Assembly: GCF_916618955.1 (NCBI RefSeq)
Contig: NZ_OU745390.1
Span: 3,410,001 to 3,474,000 of the forward strand
DNA length: 64,000 bases
Direction: 5' to 3'
DNA from: Pseudomonas sp. Marseille-Q3773
GTDB taxonomy: Bacteria; Pseudomonadota; Gammaproteobacteria; Pseudomonadales; Pseudomonadaceae
Each line of letters opens with the position of its first letter. Within the stretch, counting starts at the first letter, position 1. Position numbers and translations under genes: made by a program. Shown here piece by piece: positions 47,037-55,206 of this stretch. The notes beneath the pieces were generated by a model. It made no database searches. It was not told the DNA's origin and was given only the letters and a program-made list of their open reading frames with translations.

Positions 47037-48077
47037 ATGGAATACCGCCAGCTCGGCCGTACCGACCTCAACGTCAGCGCCCTGTGCCTGGGCACCATGA
47101 CCTGGGGCGAACAGAACGACCAGGCCGAGGCCTTCGAGCAGATTGCCCGGGCCAAGGCCGCCGGGGTCAACTTCATCGACACCGCCGAGATGTACCCGGT
47201 GCCGCCCCGCCCCGAGACCTACGCCGCCACCGAGCGCATCATCGGCAACTGGTTCCGCACCAAGGGTGATCGTGACGACTGGGTGCTGGCCAGCAAGGTC
47301 GCAGGCCCCGGCAACGGCATCAGCCACATTCGCGACGGCCAGCTCAAGCACAACCGCCAGCACATCGTCGCAGCGCTGGACGAGAGCCTCAAGCGCCTGC
47401 AGACCGACCGCATCGACCTGTACCAGCTGCACTGGCCGGAGCGCAGCACCAATTTCTTCGGCAAGCTGGGCTACCAGCACCTGCCACAGGACCACTTCAC
47501 CCCGCTGGAAGAAACCCTCGAGGTGCTCGACGAGCAGGTGCGCGCCGGCAAGATCCGCCACGTCGGGCTGTCCAACGAAACGCCGTGGGGCACCATGAAG
47601 TTCCTGCAATTGGCCGAAAGCCGTGGCTGGCCGCGGGCGGTGTCGATCCAGAACCCGTACAACCTGCTCAACCGCAGCTTCGAAGTGGGCCTGGCGGAAG
47701 TGGCCATCCGCGAGCAGTGCGGCCTGCTGGCCTACTCTCCACTGGCCTTCGGCATGCTGTCGGGCAAGTACGAGAACGGCGCACGGCCAGCCAACGCACG
47801 CCTGACCCTGTTCAGCCGCTTTGCCCGCTACTCCAACCCGCAGACCGTGGCCGCCTGCAGCCGTTATGTGCAGCTGGCCCGCGAGCACGGCCTGGACCCG
47901 GCGCAGATGGCGCTGGCATTCGTCACCCGGCAACCGTTCGTGACCAGCAATATCATCGGCGCGACCAGCCTGGAGCAGCTGGACAGCAACCTGGCCAGCC
48001 TGGAACTGAAGCTGAGCGATGAACTGCTGGCGGCGATCGAGGCGATTCACCAGGAGCAGCCGAACCCGGCGCCTTGA
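47037..48077 (+). CDS. NADP(H)-dependent aldo-keto reductase (Tas-like)
   Basis: The 346-residue TIM-barrel oxidoreductase starts MEYRQLGRTDLNVSALCLGTM. The catalytic Asp and Tyr lie in NFIDTAEMYPVPP, Lys in WVLASKVAG and His in YQLHWPERS. It resembles E. coli Tas in length and motifs. The substrate is unknown. AAGGAG lies 10 nt upstream of the ATG; the open frame further upstream is non-homologous. Confidence 0.9.
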   Translation: MEYRQLGRTDLNVSALCLGTMTWGEQNDQAEAFEQIARAKAAGVNFIDTAEMYPVPPRPETYAATERIIGNWFRTKGDRDDWVLASKVAGPGNGISHIRDGQLKHNRQHIVAALDESLKRLQTDRIDLYQLHWPERSTNFFGKLGYQHLPQDHFTPLEETLEVLDEQVRAGKIRHVGLSNETPWGTMKFLQLAESRGWPRAVSIQNPYNLLNRSFEVGLAEVAIREQCGLLAYSPLAFGMLSGKYENGARPANARLTLFSRFARYSNPQTVAACSRYVQLAREHGLDPAQMALAFVTRQPFVTSNIIGATSLEQLDSNLASLELKLSDELLAAIEAIHQEQPNPAP

Positions 48078-48078
48078 G

Positions 48079-48122
48079 GGTCATCCTGTACCGCCTTCTT
48101 CGCGGGTAACCCCGCGAAGAAC
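48079..48122. repeat. Single REP-type hairpin after the aldo-keto reductase gene
   Basis: CTTCTTCGCGGGTAACCCCGCGAAGAA is an imperfect palindrome with the TTCGCGGGT core found in the other repeats of this window. It stands alone and may act as a 3' hairpin for the upstream gene. Confidence 0.6.
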
Positions 48123-48205
48123 CTGCGCGGTGTATCGGGCTGGACACCATCGCCAAAAAATAAGACGATCCAGCCGGTGATTGACCACTCTACCCTATAA
48201 GAACA

Positions 48206-49210
48206 ATGACAATGATGTTTACCCAACCCTCCGCGTCGCTGCGGCGCGTCAGCATCCTGGCCATTGACAAGGTGTTCGCTTCGACCTTGATGCAGGCCAA
48301 GGACTTCTTCCACCTCGCCAGCCTGCGTTACGGCAAGCAGCTTGGCCTGGGCCTGCAGCCTATGTTCGAGATTCGCCTGGTGAGCCCGGACGGCCAGCCA
48401 GTGGACAGCTTCAGCAACGTGCAACTGCCGGTCGATGGTGGCCTGGACGATGCCGACGTGATCATCCTGCCGGCCTTCTGGGACGATTTCGACAACCTGC
48501 TGCAGCGTTATCCACAGGTGTTGCCATGGCTGCGCGAGCAGCATGCCCGTGGCGCGGTGCTGTGCGCCGAGGCCAGCGGCGTGTTCTGGCTGGCCGAGTC
48601 CGGCCTGCTCGACGGCAAGGAGGCCACCACCTACTGGCGCTTCTTCAACAGCTTTGCCGAACGTTTCCCGAAGATCCGCCTGAACCAGGACAAGCACCTG
48701 ACCGACGCCGACAACCTGTATTGCGCCGGCGGCACCACCTCGGCCTGCGACCTGTACATCTACCTGATCGAACGCTTCTGCGGCGCCAACGTGGCCCGCG
48801 CCGTGTCCCGCGACATCCTCTACGAGGTGCAGCGCAACTACACCCCGGGGCGCATGGGTTTTGGCGGCCAGAAGCTGCATCAGGACCTGGTCATCCTGCA
48901 GATCCAGCACTGGCTGGAAGAGCACTTCGCCGACAAGTTCCGCTTCGAGGACGTGGCCCGCAACCATGGCATGAGCATCCGCAACTTCATGCGCCGCTTC
49001 CAGGGAGCGACCGGCGACAAGCCGCTGCATTACCTGCAACGGCTGCGGATCGAGACGGCGAAGGGCTTGCTGTCGAGTACGCGCAAGAGCATCAAGACCA
49101 TCAGCTACGAGGTCGGTTATGACGATGCCAGTTTCTTTGCGCGGCTGTTTCGCCAGCACACGGAGTTGTCGCCGAACCAGTATCGGCAGCAGTTCATGCA
49201 GGAGGCTTGA
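48206..49210 (+). CDS. GlxA-family AraC-type transcriptional regulator
   Basis: The 334-residue regulator has an N-terminal DJ-1/PfpI (class I amidotransferase-like) domain (about 13-205) with Cys120 in AVLCAEASG, and a C-terminal AraC helix-turn-helix pair (about 225-330, FEDVARNHGMSIRNFMRRFQ and TISYEVGYDDASFFARLFRQHT). The target is unknown. Start choice is open: three ATGs occur at 48206, 48212 and 48215, none with a Shine-Dalgarno. Confidence 0.87.
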   Translation: MTMMFTQPSASLRRVSILAIDKVFASTLMQAKDFFHLASLRYGKQLGLGLQPMFEIRLVSPDGQPVDSFSNVQLPVDGGLDDADVIILPAFWDDFDNLLQRYPQVLPWLREQHARGAVLCAEASGVFWLAESGLLDGKEATTYWRFFNSFAERFPKIRLNQDKHLTDADNLYCAGGTTSACDLYIYLIERFCGANVARAVSRDILYEVQRNYTPGRMGFGGQKLHQDLVILQIQHWLEEHFADKFRFEDVARNHGMSIRNFMRRFQGATGDKPLHYLQRLRIETAKGLLSSTRKSIKTISYEVGYDDASFFARLFRQHTELSPNQYRQQFMQEA

Positions 49211-49215
49211 GGGCC

Positions 49216-49240
49216 AGGGGGCTGCCTTGCAGCCCCAGGC
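49216..49240. terminator. GC hairpin between convergent regulator and zapE
   Basis: GGGGCTGC/GCAGCCCC with a 4-nt loop lies between the two stop codons. There is no U-tract, so this is a weak call. Confidence 0.4.
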
Positions 49241-49243
49241 ATC

Positions 49244-50338
49244 TTACGGCTTGTGCGCGCGAGACAGGAATTCGTGCGACTGCATCTCCAGCAACCGGCT
49301 CAGGGTACGCTGGAACTCGAAGGCCAGGCGCCCGCCGGTATACAGGTCCTTCAGCTCAACCTCGGCCGAGATGATCAGCTTGACGTTGCGGTCGTAGAAC
49401 TCGTCCACCATGTTGATGAAGCGGCGGGCGATGTCGTCGGTAGTGACGCCCATCTGCTCCACGTTGCTCAGCAGCACGGCATGGAAGATCTTGCCCAGCT
49501 CGATGTAGTCGTTCTGGCTACGCGGGCCGTCGCACAGGGCGCGGAAGTCGAACCAGGCCACGTCGTCACAGGTCAGCAGGGCCTGGATCGGACGATTCTC
49601 GATCATCAGCACGTCGTTCTCGACCGCCTGGGTGCATTCAGGGGTCAATGCCTTGAAGCTGGCGCGCAGGCTCTGGTGCGCCGCCTCATCGAGTGGGTAG
49701 TGGTACAGTTCAGCCTGCTCCAGGTGACGCAGGCGATAGTCGACCCCGCTGTCGACGTTCACCACGTCGGTGTACTGCTTGATCATGGCGATGGCCGGCA
49801 GGAAGCGCGCGCGCTGCAGACCATCCTTGTACAGGCCATCCGGCACGATGTTGGAGGTCGCCACCAGCGATACACCGTTCTTGAACAGCTCTTCCATCAG
49901 GGTGCCGAGGATCATCGCGTCGGTAATGTCCGAGACGAAGAATTCGTCGAAGCAGATCACCTTGGCTTCTTCGCTGAAGCGCTTGGCAATGATGGTCAGC
50001 GGGTTCTTCTCGCCCTTGAGGGTTTTCATTTCCTCGTGCACACGCTTCATGAAGCGGTGGAAGTGCGTACGCATCTTCTGCTTGAACGGCAGCGCCTCGA
50101 AGAAGGTATCGACCAGGTAGGTCTTGCCGCGCCCTACCCCACCCCAGAAGTACAGGCCCTTGACCGGTGTCTGCTCCTTCCTGCCGAACAGCTTGCCGAA
50201 CACGCCCGGCTTGTTGTTCTGCGCGTGCACGAGGTCGTCGTACAGGCGCTGCAGGTGACGCACCGCAGTTTCCTGCGCCGCGTCATGAAAGAAGTCGGGA
50301 CGTTTCAGATCTGCTTGATATCGTTCTAGGGGCGTCAT
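49244..50338 (-). CDS. zapE: Cell division ATPase ZapE (AFG1 family)
   Basis: The 364-residue AAA-like ATPase has Walker A in LYFWGGVGRGKTYLVDTF, Walker B in VICFDEFFVSDITDA, sensor VATSNIVPDGLYKDGLQR, and the C-terminal GRLAFEFQRTLSRLLEMQS. ZapE acts late at the constricting Z-ring in E. coli. The ATG at 50338 gives the normal family length. Confidence 0.93.
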   Translation of the reverse strand: MTPLERYQADLKRPDFFHDAAQETAVRHLQRLYDDLVHAQNNKPGVFGKLFGRKEQTPVKGLYFWGGVGRGKTYLVDTFFEALPFKQKMRTHFHRFMKRVHEEMKTLKGEKNPLTIIAKRFSEEAKVICFDEFFVSDITDAMILGTLMEELFKNGVSLVATSNIVPDGLYKDGLQRARFLPAIAMIKQYTDVVNVDSGVDYRLRHLEQAELYHYPLDEAAHQSLRASFKALTPECTQAVENDVLMIENRPIQALLTCDDVAWFDFRALCDGPRSQNDYIELGKIFHAVLLSNVEQMGVTTDDIARRFINMVDEFYDRNVKLIISAEVELKDLYTGGRLAFEFQRTLSRLLEMQSHEFLSRAHKP

Positions 50339-50356
50339 GATTCGTTAGCGGGGCAA

Positions 50357-50394
50357 CAAAAAAACGGGCCGTCACTGTAGCGACAGGCCCGCTT
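50357..50394 (-). terminator. Intrinsic terminator of trpS
   Basis: The stem GCGGGCC/GGCCCGT, with an inner GTCGCTACAGTGAC self-complementary loop, is followed on the minus strand by seven T residues. It sits between trpS and zapE. Confidence 0.85.
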
Positions 50395-50423
50395 AATGGC
50401 AATCAGACTTGCGTCAATATGCC

Positions 50424-51773
50424 TCAGTCCTGTGGTGGCTGAAGCGCTACACGGAGGCTTTCGATAGCCGCATCACGCGCCTCGGCGTTGTCGAACTGCG
50501 GCCCGTCGGCGACCTGTTCACCATTCAGCCACAGACCGAAGCCCAGGCCCTCGACCCGCACATCCGCTTCACCACCCTGCTGCAACTGCTTGCTCACGGC
50601 GCCGGCGCTCTTGCCGTCGGCGAAGCTGCGCGACAGCAGCAACTGTTCACCGTCGGCACCCAGCAGGCGGAAGCGGAAGCTGCCGTCTTCATCACGGAAA
50701 CTGACGAAACGCGCGCTCCTGGCGACCTTTTTCTTCACCTCGGTGCTGGCCTGCACACTGGCGCGGAACGAACGCAGGCCAACGGCTTCGCGCAATTGTT
50801 CGAGGAACGGCGTGGCGATCTTGCGCGCCTTGGTGGCACCGGCCAGCAGAATGTCTTCCAGGTCGGCAGGGCGGGCAATCAGCTGGTGGTAGTACTCGCG
50901 CTTTTCCGCCAGTTGGCCGTCCAGCAGCTGGAACAGGCGCTGCTTGGCCTCGCCCCAGCCCAGGCCTTGCAGCAGCTCCTCGCGGAACTCGGCGCATTGC
51001 GCCGGCGTCGAGAAGGCCTGGAACAGGGTGAACAGGTGGGCGCTGTCAGGGTCTTTCGCTTCGCCGGGTGCACGCGAGTCGGTGACAATGCGCGAAATGG
51101 CGTCCTTCATTTCCTTGGCACTGGTGAACAGCGGGATGGTGTTGTCATAGCTCTTGGACATCTTGCGCCCGTCCAGGCCCGGCAGGGTCGCCACGCTCTC
51201 CTCGATCACCGCCTCCGGCAGGGCGAAGAAGTCCTTGCCCTGGCCGAACAGGTGGTTGAAACGCTGGCCGATGTCACGGGCCATTTCCACGTGCTGGATC
51301 TGGTCACGCCCGACCGGCACCTTGTTGGCGTTGAACATCAGGATGTCGGCGGCCATCAGCACCGGGTAGCTGTACAGGCCCATGGTCACGCCGGCGTCCG
51401 GGTCTTCGCCGTTTTCCAGGTTCTTGTCCACCGAGGCCTTGTAGGCGTGCGCGCGGTTGAGCAGGCCCTTGGCGCTGACGCAGGTCAGCAGCCAGGTCAG
51501 TTCGGGGATTTCCGGGATGTCGGACTGGCGATAGAAGGTCACCTTGTCCGGGTCGAGGCCACCGGCCAGCCAGGTGGCGGCGATTTCCAGGCGCGAACGC
51601 TGGATGCGCAGCGGGTCGTCGCACTTGATCAGCGCGTGGTAGTCAGCCAGGAAGTAGAACGAGTCGACACCGGGTTGCTGGCTGGCAAGGATGGCCGGGC
51701 GGATGGCACCGGCGTAGTTGCCCAGGTGCGGAGTGCCGGTGGTGGTGATACCGGTAAGGATGCGCGTGGTCAT
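50424..51773 (-). CDS. trpS: Tryptophanyl-tRNA synthetase with C-terminal extension
   Basis: Class I aminoacyl-tRNA synthetase charging tRNA-Trp. The 449-residue protein has the HIGH-equivalent TGTPHLGNY (12-20) and the KMSKS loop ([10 protein letters not shown]), with [10 protein letters not shown] for tryptophan/ATP binding. Most bacterial TrpRS are about 330-350 residues. Here residues about 335-449 form an added domain ([20 protein letters not shown]...), resembling the DUF1508/YegP beta-rich fold. Confidence 0.95.
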   Translation of the reverse strand: MTTRILTGITTTGTPHLGNYAGAIRPAILASQQPGVDSFYFLADYHALIKCDDPLRIQRSRLEIAATWLAGGLDPDKVTFYRQSDIPEIPELTWLLTCVSAKGLLNRAHAYKASVDKNLENGEDPDAGVTMGLYSYPVLMAADILMFNANKVPVGRDQIQHVEMARDIGQRFNHLFGQGKDFFALPEAVIEESVATLPGLDGRKMSKSYDNTIPLFTSAKEMKDAISRIVTDSRAPGEAKDPDSAHLFTLFQAFSTPAQCAEFREELLQGLGWGEAKQRLFQLLDGQLAEKREYYHQLIARPADLEDILLAGATKARKIATPFLEQLREAVGLRSFRASVQASTEVKKKVARSARFVSFRDEDGSFRFRLLGADGEQLLLSRSFADGKSAGAVSKQLQQGGEADVRVEGLGFGLWLNGEQVADGPQFDNAEARDAAIESLRVALQPPQD

Positions 51774-51798
51774 GGGTGTTCGCTTATTCAGGCTTGGC

Positions 51799-52434
51799 TC
51801 AGTTCGAAAGGCGCGGCAGCAGCAGATCCTTCAGATCGGTCAGCTTGCCATGGAAGAAGTGTCCGCATTCTGCCACCTTCAGCAGCTCATGGGGGCGCGA
51901 CAGGCTGTCGGACCAATCGTAAACCAGCTGTGGCGCGACGACTTCATCGGTGTCCGGCTGCACCACGGTGATCGGGCACTGCTGCGGCAGCGGGAACTCC
52001 GGGGTCAGGCGCATCACTGCCGGGGCGATCATGAACAGCTGCTGCAATTCTACCCCTGCGGCTTCCAGGCGGCCGGCCAGGCTGGTAGCGACGAAACCGC
52101 CGAACGAGAAGCCCATCAGCACCAACGGCAGGCCCGGGTGTTTTTCGCGCAGCCAGGCCGCGGCCGCCTCGGCATCGGCCACTTCGCCAGCGCCCATGTC
52201 GTGGCTGCCGGCGCTCTGGCCGACGCCGCGGTAGTTGAAGCGCAAGGTCACATAGCCAGCATCGCGGGCGGTGCGTTGCAGGGTCGAGACCACCTTGTTG
52301 AGCATGGTGCCGCCCTGGACCGGGTTGGGGTGGCAGATCAGCACCGCGCCACGGGCATCGGCCGCCTCCAGATACAAGGCTTCCAGCTGGCCGCTGGGGC
52401 CATCGATGAACAAGGGGGTTTCGCGGACAAGCAA
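51799..52434 (-). CDS. Alpha/beta hydrolase (small serine hydrolase family)
   Basis: The 211-residue protein has [17 protein letters not shown] and the nucleophile elbow GFSFGGFV, with a late acid (PDTDEVV) and His (ECGHFFHG), a full Ser-Asp-His triad. It resembles the COG2945/dienelactone-hydrolase-like group. The substrate is unknown. The start is TTG (52432-52434), supported by GGAG at 7 nt. It lies 25 bp upstream of trpS in the same direction. Confidence 0.82.
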   Translation of the reverse strand: MLVRETPLFIDGPSGQLEALYLEAADARGAVLICHPNPVQGGTMLNKVVSTLQRTARDAGYVTLRFNYRGVGQSAGSHDMGAGEVADAEAAAAWLREKHPGLPLVLMGFSFGGFVATSLAGRLEAAGVELQQLFMIAPAVMRLTPEFPLPQQCPITVVQPDTDEVVAPQLVYDWSDSLSRPHELLKVAECGHFFHGKLTDLKDLLLPRLSN

Positions 52435-52569
52435 GGCACTACTCCGTGACCTCGAAAGGGGTCGATTCGTCTAGGTGAGGAATTCTGTTCTGATTTGCGA
52501 TCGCTCGCGGTATACAGCGCAGGTCTGAGCCGTTAACGTAAAGCAAAGCCGTTTATAGAGGAAGGACTC

Positions 52570-53004
52570 GTGGAACTCTCGCTCCTTGTTTGGTTGTTGC
52601 CGACCCTGGCCCTGGTCATCGGCGTGGTGGTCGGTTTCGTCGTCGCTCGCCTGCTGCCCAATGCCGCGCCGAGCAGCACCCAACGTCAACTGGATGATAT
52701 CCAGAAGCGCTTCGACAGCTATCAGAACGAAGTGGTAACTCATTTCAACAGCACTGCCGTACTGGTCAAGAAACTGACCCAGAGCTATCAGGACGTGCAG
52801 GACCACCTGGCCGAAGGTGCCAACAGCCTGGCCCTCGACGACGTCACTCGCCAACGCCTGCTGGCGGCCCTGCACTCCGAGGCAGCGCAAGGCCCGCGCG
52901 ACCGCCTGACGCCGCCAAAGGACGCCGAGGTGCCGCGCGACTACGCACCGAAAGCGCCGAATTCGCCGGGCATGCTCGACGAGAGCTACGGGCTCAAGCG
53001 TTAA
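52570..53004 (+). CDS. zapG: YhcB/ZapG-family (DUF1043) envelope protein
   Basis: The 144-residue protein has an N-terminal TM helix (about 5-27, LVWLLPTLALVIGVVVGFVV) and a cytoplasmic coiled coil (about 35-90, RQLDDIQKRFDSYQNEVVTHFN). A proline-rich tail follows. Family members (YhcB/ZapG) coordinate division and envelope growth. The start is GTG (52570) with GAAGGA upstream. It is divergent from the hydrolase gene and followed by a terminator. Confidence 0.85.
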   Translation: MELSLLVWLLPTLALVIGVVVGFVVARLLPNAAPSSTQRQLDDIQKRFDSYQNEVVTHFNSTAVLVKKLTQSYQDVQDHLAEGANSLALDDVTRQRLLAALHSEAAQGPRDRLTPPKDAEVPRDYAPKAPNSPGMLDESYGLKR

Positions 53005-53018
53005 TCTGCCGAACATGA

Positions 53019-53044
53019 AGAAGGCCTCGCAAGAGGCCTTTTTT
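53019..53044 (+). terminator. Intrinsic terminator of zapG
   Basis: The stem AAGGCCTC/GAGGCCTT with a GCAA tetraloop is followed by six T residues on the plus strand. Confidence 0.93.
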
Positions 53045-53059
53045 GTGCGCTGGATTCAC

Positions 53060-53150
53060 TGCCCTCTTCGCGGGTGAACCCGCTCCCACAGGGTCGGCGC
53101 AGGTTTCAAATACTGCGCTCGACCTGTGGGGTTTACCCGCGAAGAGGCAG
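53060..53150. repeat. REP pair (short arms)
   Basis: The left copy (53060-53093: TGCCCTCTTCGCGGGTGAAC... ) and right copy (53123-53150) are inverted and share the CTCTTCGCGGGT/ACCCGCGAAGAG core and CCTGTGGG tail. It lies between zapG and the end of mdeA. Confidence 0.82.
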
Positions 53151-53161
53151 GCCCAGGCGTC

Positions 53162-54358
53162 CTAGCAGCTAGCCTGCAACGCCTGCTCGACATCCGCCAG
53201 CAGGTCCTGCACATCTTCCAACCCCACTGACAAGCGCACCAGCCCCTCCGAGATCCCGTGATGCGCCCGCTCCTTCGCGGTATAGCTGGAATGCGTCATG
53301 CTCGCCGGGTGCTGCGCCAGCGACTCGGCATCGCCCAGGCTCACCGCGCGGGCGAACAGCTGTAGCGCGTTCATGAAGCGCCGGCCGGCCTCGATACCGC
53401 CCTTGAGCTCGAAGGCGATCATCCCACCCGGCAACCGCATCTGCCGCTGCGCCAGCGCGTACTGGGCGAAGGACGGCAACCCTGGATAGTGAATCAATTC
53501 CACCTGCGGCTGCCGAGCGAGAAATTCGGCCACCTGCTGGGCGTTGGCACAATGGCGTTCCATGCGCAGGGCCAGGGTCTTGATGCCGCGCATCAGCAGC
53601 GCCGCATCATGCGGCGACAGTACCGCCCCGGTCATGTCCTTGAGCCCCTCCAGGCGAATGCGGTCGATCAGCGCTTTGCGCCCAACCACCAGGCCTGCAG
53701 TGATATCGCCATGGCCACTGAGGTACTTGGTCGCCGAATGCACCACCAGGTCAGCCCCCAGCTCCAGCGGCCGCTGCAGGTAGGGCGTGCAGTAGGTGTT
53801 GTCGACCACCACATGCACATCGAGCCCGTGCACGGCCTCGGCCACAGCGGCGATATCCACCAGCTGCATGTTGGGATTGGCCGGCGTTTCGAAGTAGATC
53901 ATCCGCGTTTTGCTGTTGATCGCTGCTTTCAGGGCCTTGGTATCGTTCAGGTCGACATGGTGGATCTTCACGCCGAACTCGCCAATGCCATGGTGCAGGA
54001 AGGCGAATGTACAACCGTACAAGGTGCGCCCGACGATCAGCTCGTCGCCGGGCCGCAGCAGCGTCCAGATCGTCGAGGTAATGGCGCCCATGCCTGAGGC
54101 CAAGGCCAACCCCGCCTCGCCCCCTTCAAGCGAAGCCATGCGCTGCTCGAGCAGGGCCAGGGTGGGGTTGGAGATGCGGCTGTAGAAGTGCCCTGGTTGT
54201 TCACCGGCAAAGCATGCAGCGCCGTATTCGACGTTGGGGAAGGCGTAGGTAGCGGTCTGGTAAACCGGCGGCACCAGGGCGCCACCGTGGGACAGCGGGT
54301 CGTAGCCATGATGAATGGCCCGTGTGGAAAAACCGGTGTTGTTATCGGAGCCGCGCAT
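53162..54358 (-). CDS. mdeA: L-methionine gamma-lyase
   Basis: PLP enzyme cleaving methionine to methanethiol, 2-oxobutyrate and ammonia. The 398 residues equal the P. putida enzyme in length. The PLP lysine is in HSATKYLSGHGD, the active Tyr and Cys in GRTLYGCTFAF (Cys typical of true methionine lyases), and the N-terminal FSTRAIHHGYDPLSHGGALVPP matches closely. mdeR lies divergently upstream. No mdeB-like gene follows. Confidence 0.9.
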   Translation of the reverse strand: MRGSDNNTGFSTRAIHHGYDPLSHGGALVPPVYQTATYAFPNVEYGAACFAGEQPGHFYSRISNPTLALLEQRMASLEGGEAGLALASGMGAITSTIWTLLRPGDELIVGRTLYGCTFAFLHHGIGEFGVKIHHVDLNDTKALKAAINSKTRMIYFETPANPNMQLVDIAAVAEAVHGLDVHVVVDNTYCTPYLQRPLELGADLVVHSATKYLSGHGDITAGLVVGRKALIDRIRLEGLKDMTGAVLSPHDAALLMRGIKTLALRMERHCANAQQVAEFLARQPQVELIHYPGLPSFAQYALAQRQMRLPGGMIAFELKGGIEAGRRFMNALQLFARAVSLGDAESLAQHPASMTHSSYTAKERAHHGISEGLVRLSVGLEDVQDLLADVEQALQASC

Positions 54359-54382
54359 GGCAACAGCCTCTTGTGGTTTGTT

Positions 54383-54392
54383 ATAAGCTTAT
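54383..54392. promoter_or_regulatory. Possible MdeR operator palindrome
   Basis: ATAAGCTTAT is a perfect 10-bp palindrome inside the 127-bp mdeA-mdeR divergent region, 25 bp upstream of the mdeA start. Lrp-type regulators bind AT-rich dyads, but this assignment is only by position. Confidence 0.3.
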
Positions 54393-54485
54393 GCCACCGA
54401 GCTGCCCGATTTTTTCCAAAGTTGCCCACGCATCCGCGTGCTTGTTGGAATGAAAACAATAATTACCGGACCAGGAGGGCAAAAC

Positions 54486-54965
54486 ATGCCTTCAAGCCTC
54501 GACCGTACCGACCGCGCCCTGCTCGCCGCTCTGCAGGACAATGCCCGCCTCACCGTGGCCGAGCTTGCCGACCAGGTAGCGCTGACCACCTCGCCCTGCT
54601 GGCGGCGGGTGAAGCTGCTGGAAGACAACGGCTACATCACCGGCTACCAAGCCATCCTTTCGCCCAAGTCGCTGGGGTTCGGTGTGACCGCGTTTGTCAG
54701 CATCATGATGGATTCGCACACCAAGGACATGGCGCTGGCATTCGAGCAGCGGCTGATGGAGATTCCCGAGATCGTCGCCTGCCACAACATTTCCGGGCGC
54801 TACGATTTCCTGCTGGAAATCCTGGCGCGGGATCTGGAGTCGTTTGGTGAGTTCACCCGCGAAGTCCTGCAGCGATTGCCGGGGGTGAAAGAGATCTATT
54901 CGAGTTTTTCCTACAAGGCGGTGAAGGAGCGGAGGGTGATACCGGTGTCGGAAAAACACATCTGA
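54486..54965 (+). CDS. mdeR: Lrp/AsnC-family regulator of mdeA
   Basis: The 159-residue regulator has an N-terminal winged HTH (about 5-62; DRTDRALLAALQDNARLTVAELA) and a C-terminal RAM/AsnC ligand domain (about 75-150). It is divergent from mdeA, matching the described P. putida mdeR-mdeA arrangement, where MdeR activates mdeA. I chose the ATG at 54486 with AGGAGG at 7 nt over an upstream in-frame ATG. Confidence 0.88.
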   Translation: MPSSLDRTDRALLAALQDNARLTVAELADQVALTTSPCWRRVKLLEDNGYITGYQAILSPKSLGFGVTAFVSIMMDSHTKDMALAFEQRLMEIPEIVACHNISGRYDFLLEILARDLESFGEFTREVLQRLPGVKEIYSSFSYKAVKERRVIPVSEKHI

Positions 54966-55025
54966 GCACTTCCGCGCTCCATTTGGGAGCAGCTGTCTTG
55001 CTCAAAATCCAGAAGCTTGCGCAGT

Positions 55026-55116
55026 CCCTGTGGGAGCGGCTTTAGCCGCGAACACCGGCACAGCCGGTGCCAACCACCGCGCCGCCTGCTTCGCGGGTGA
55101 ACCCGCTCCCACAGGG
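55026..55116. repeat. Composite REP pair with unlike cores
   Basis: Left copy 55026-55058 (CCTGTGGGAGCGGCTTTAGCCGCG) and right copy 55085-55116 (CTTCGCGGGTGAACCCGCTC) are inverted and share the CCTGTGGGAGCGG tail, but differ in the core. A small ACCGGC-GCCGGT hairpin lies between. It sits after mdeR in the 241-bp gap before cysNC. Confidence 0.8.
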
Positions 55117-55160
55117 TTAGCCTGAGTCCGAACATGCGCTGTATCTGCGGGAAAGGGAAT

Positions 55161-55188
55161 AAAAAACCCCGCCGAAGCGGGGTTTTTC
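55161..55188 (-). terminator. Intrinsic terminator of cysD-cysNC
   Basis: The stem ACCCCGC/GCGGGGT with A and T runs on either side lies 19 bp beyond the cysNC stop. It is likely bidirectional and may also serve the mdeR transcript. Confidence 0.92.
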
Positions 55189-55206
55189 TTGCAGGCAGCC
55201 TGGCGC

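Noticed and set aside
50339..50423. Possible small RNA between zapE and trpS
   Set aside because: The hairpin with a T-run on the trpS strand is explained as the trpS terminator.
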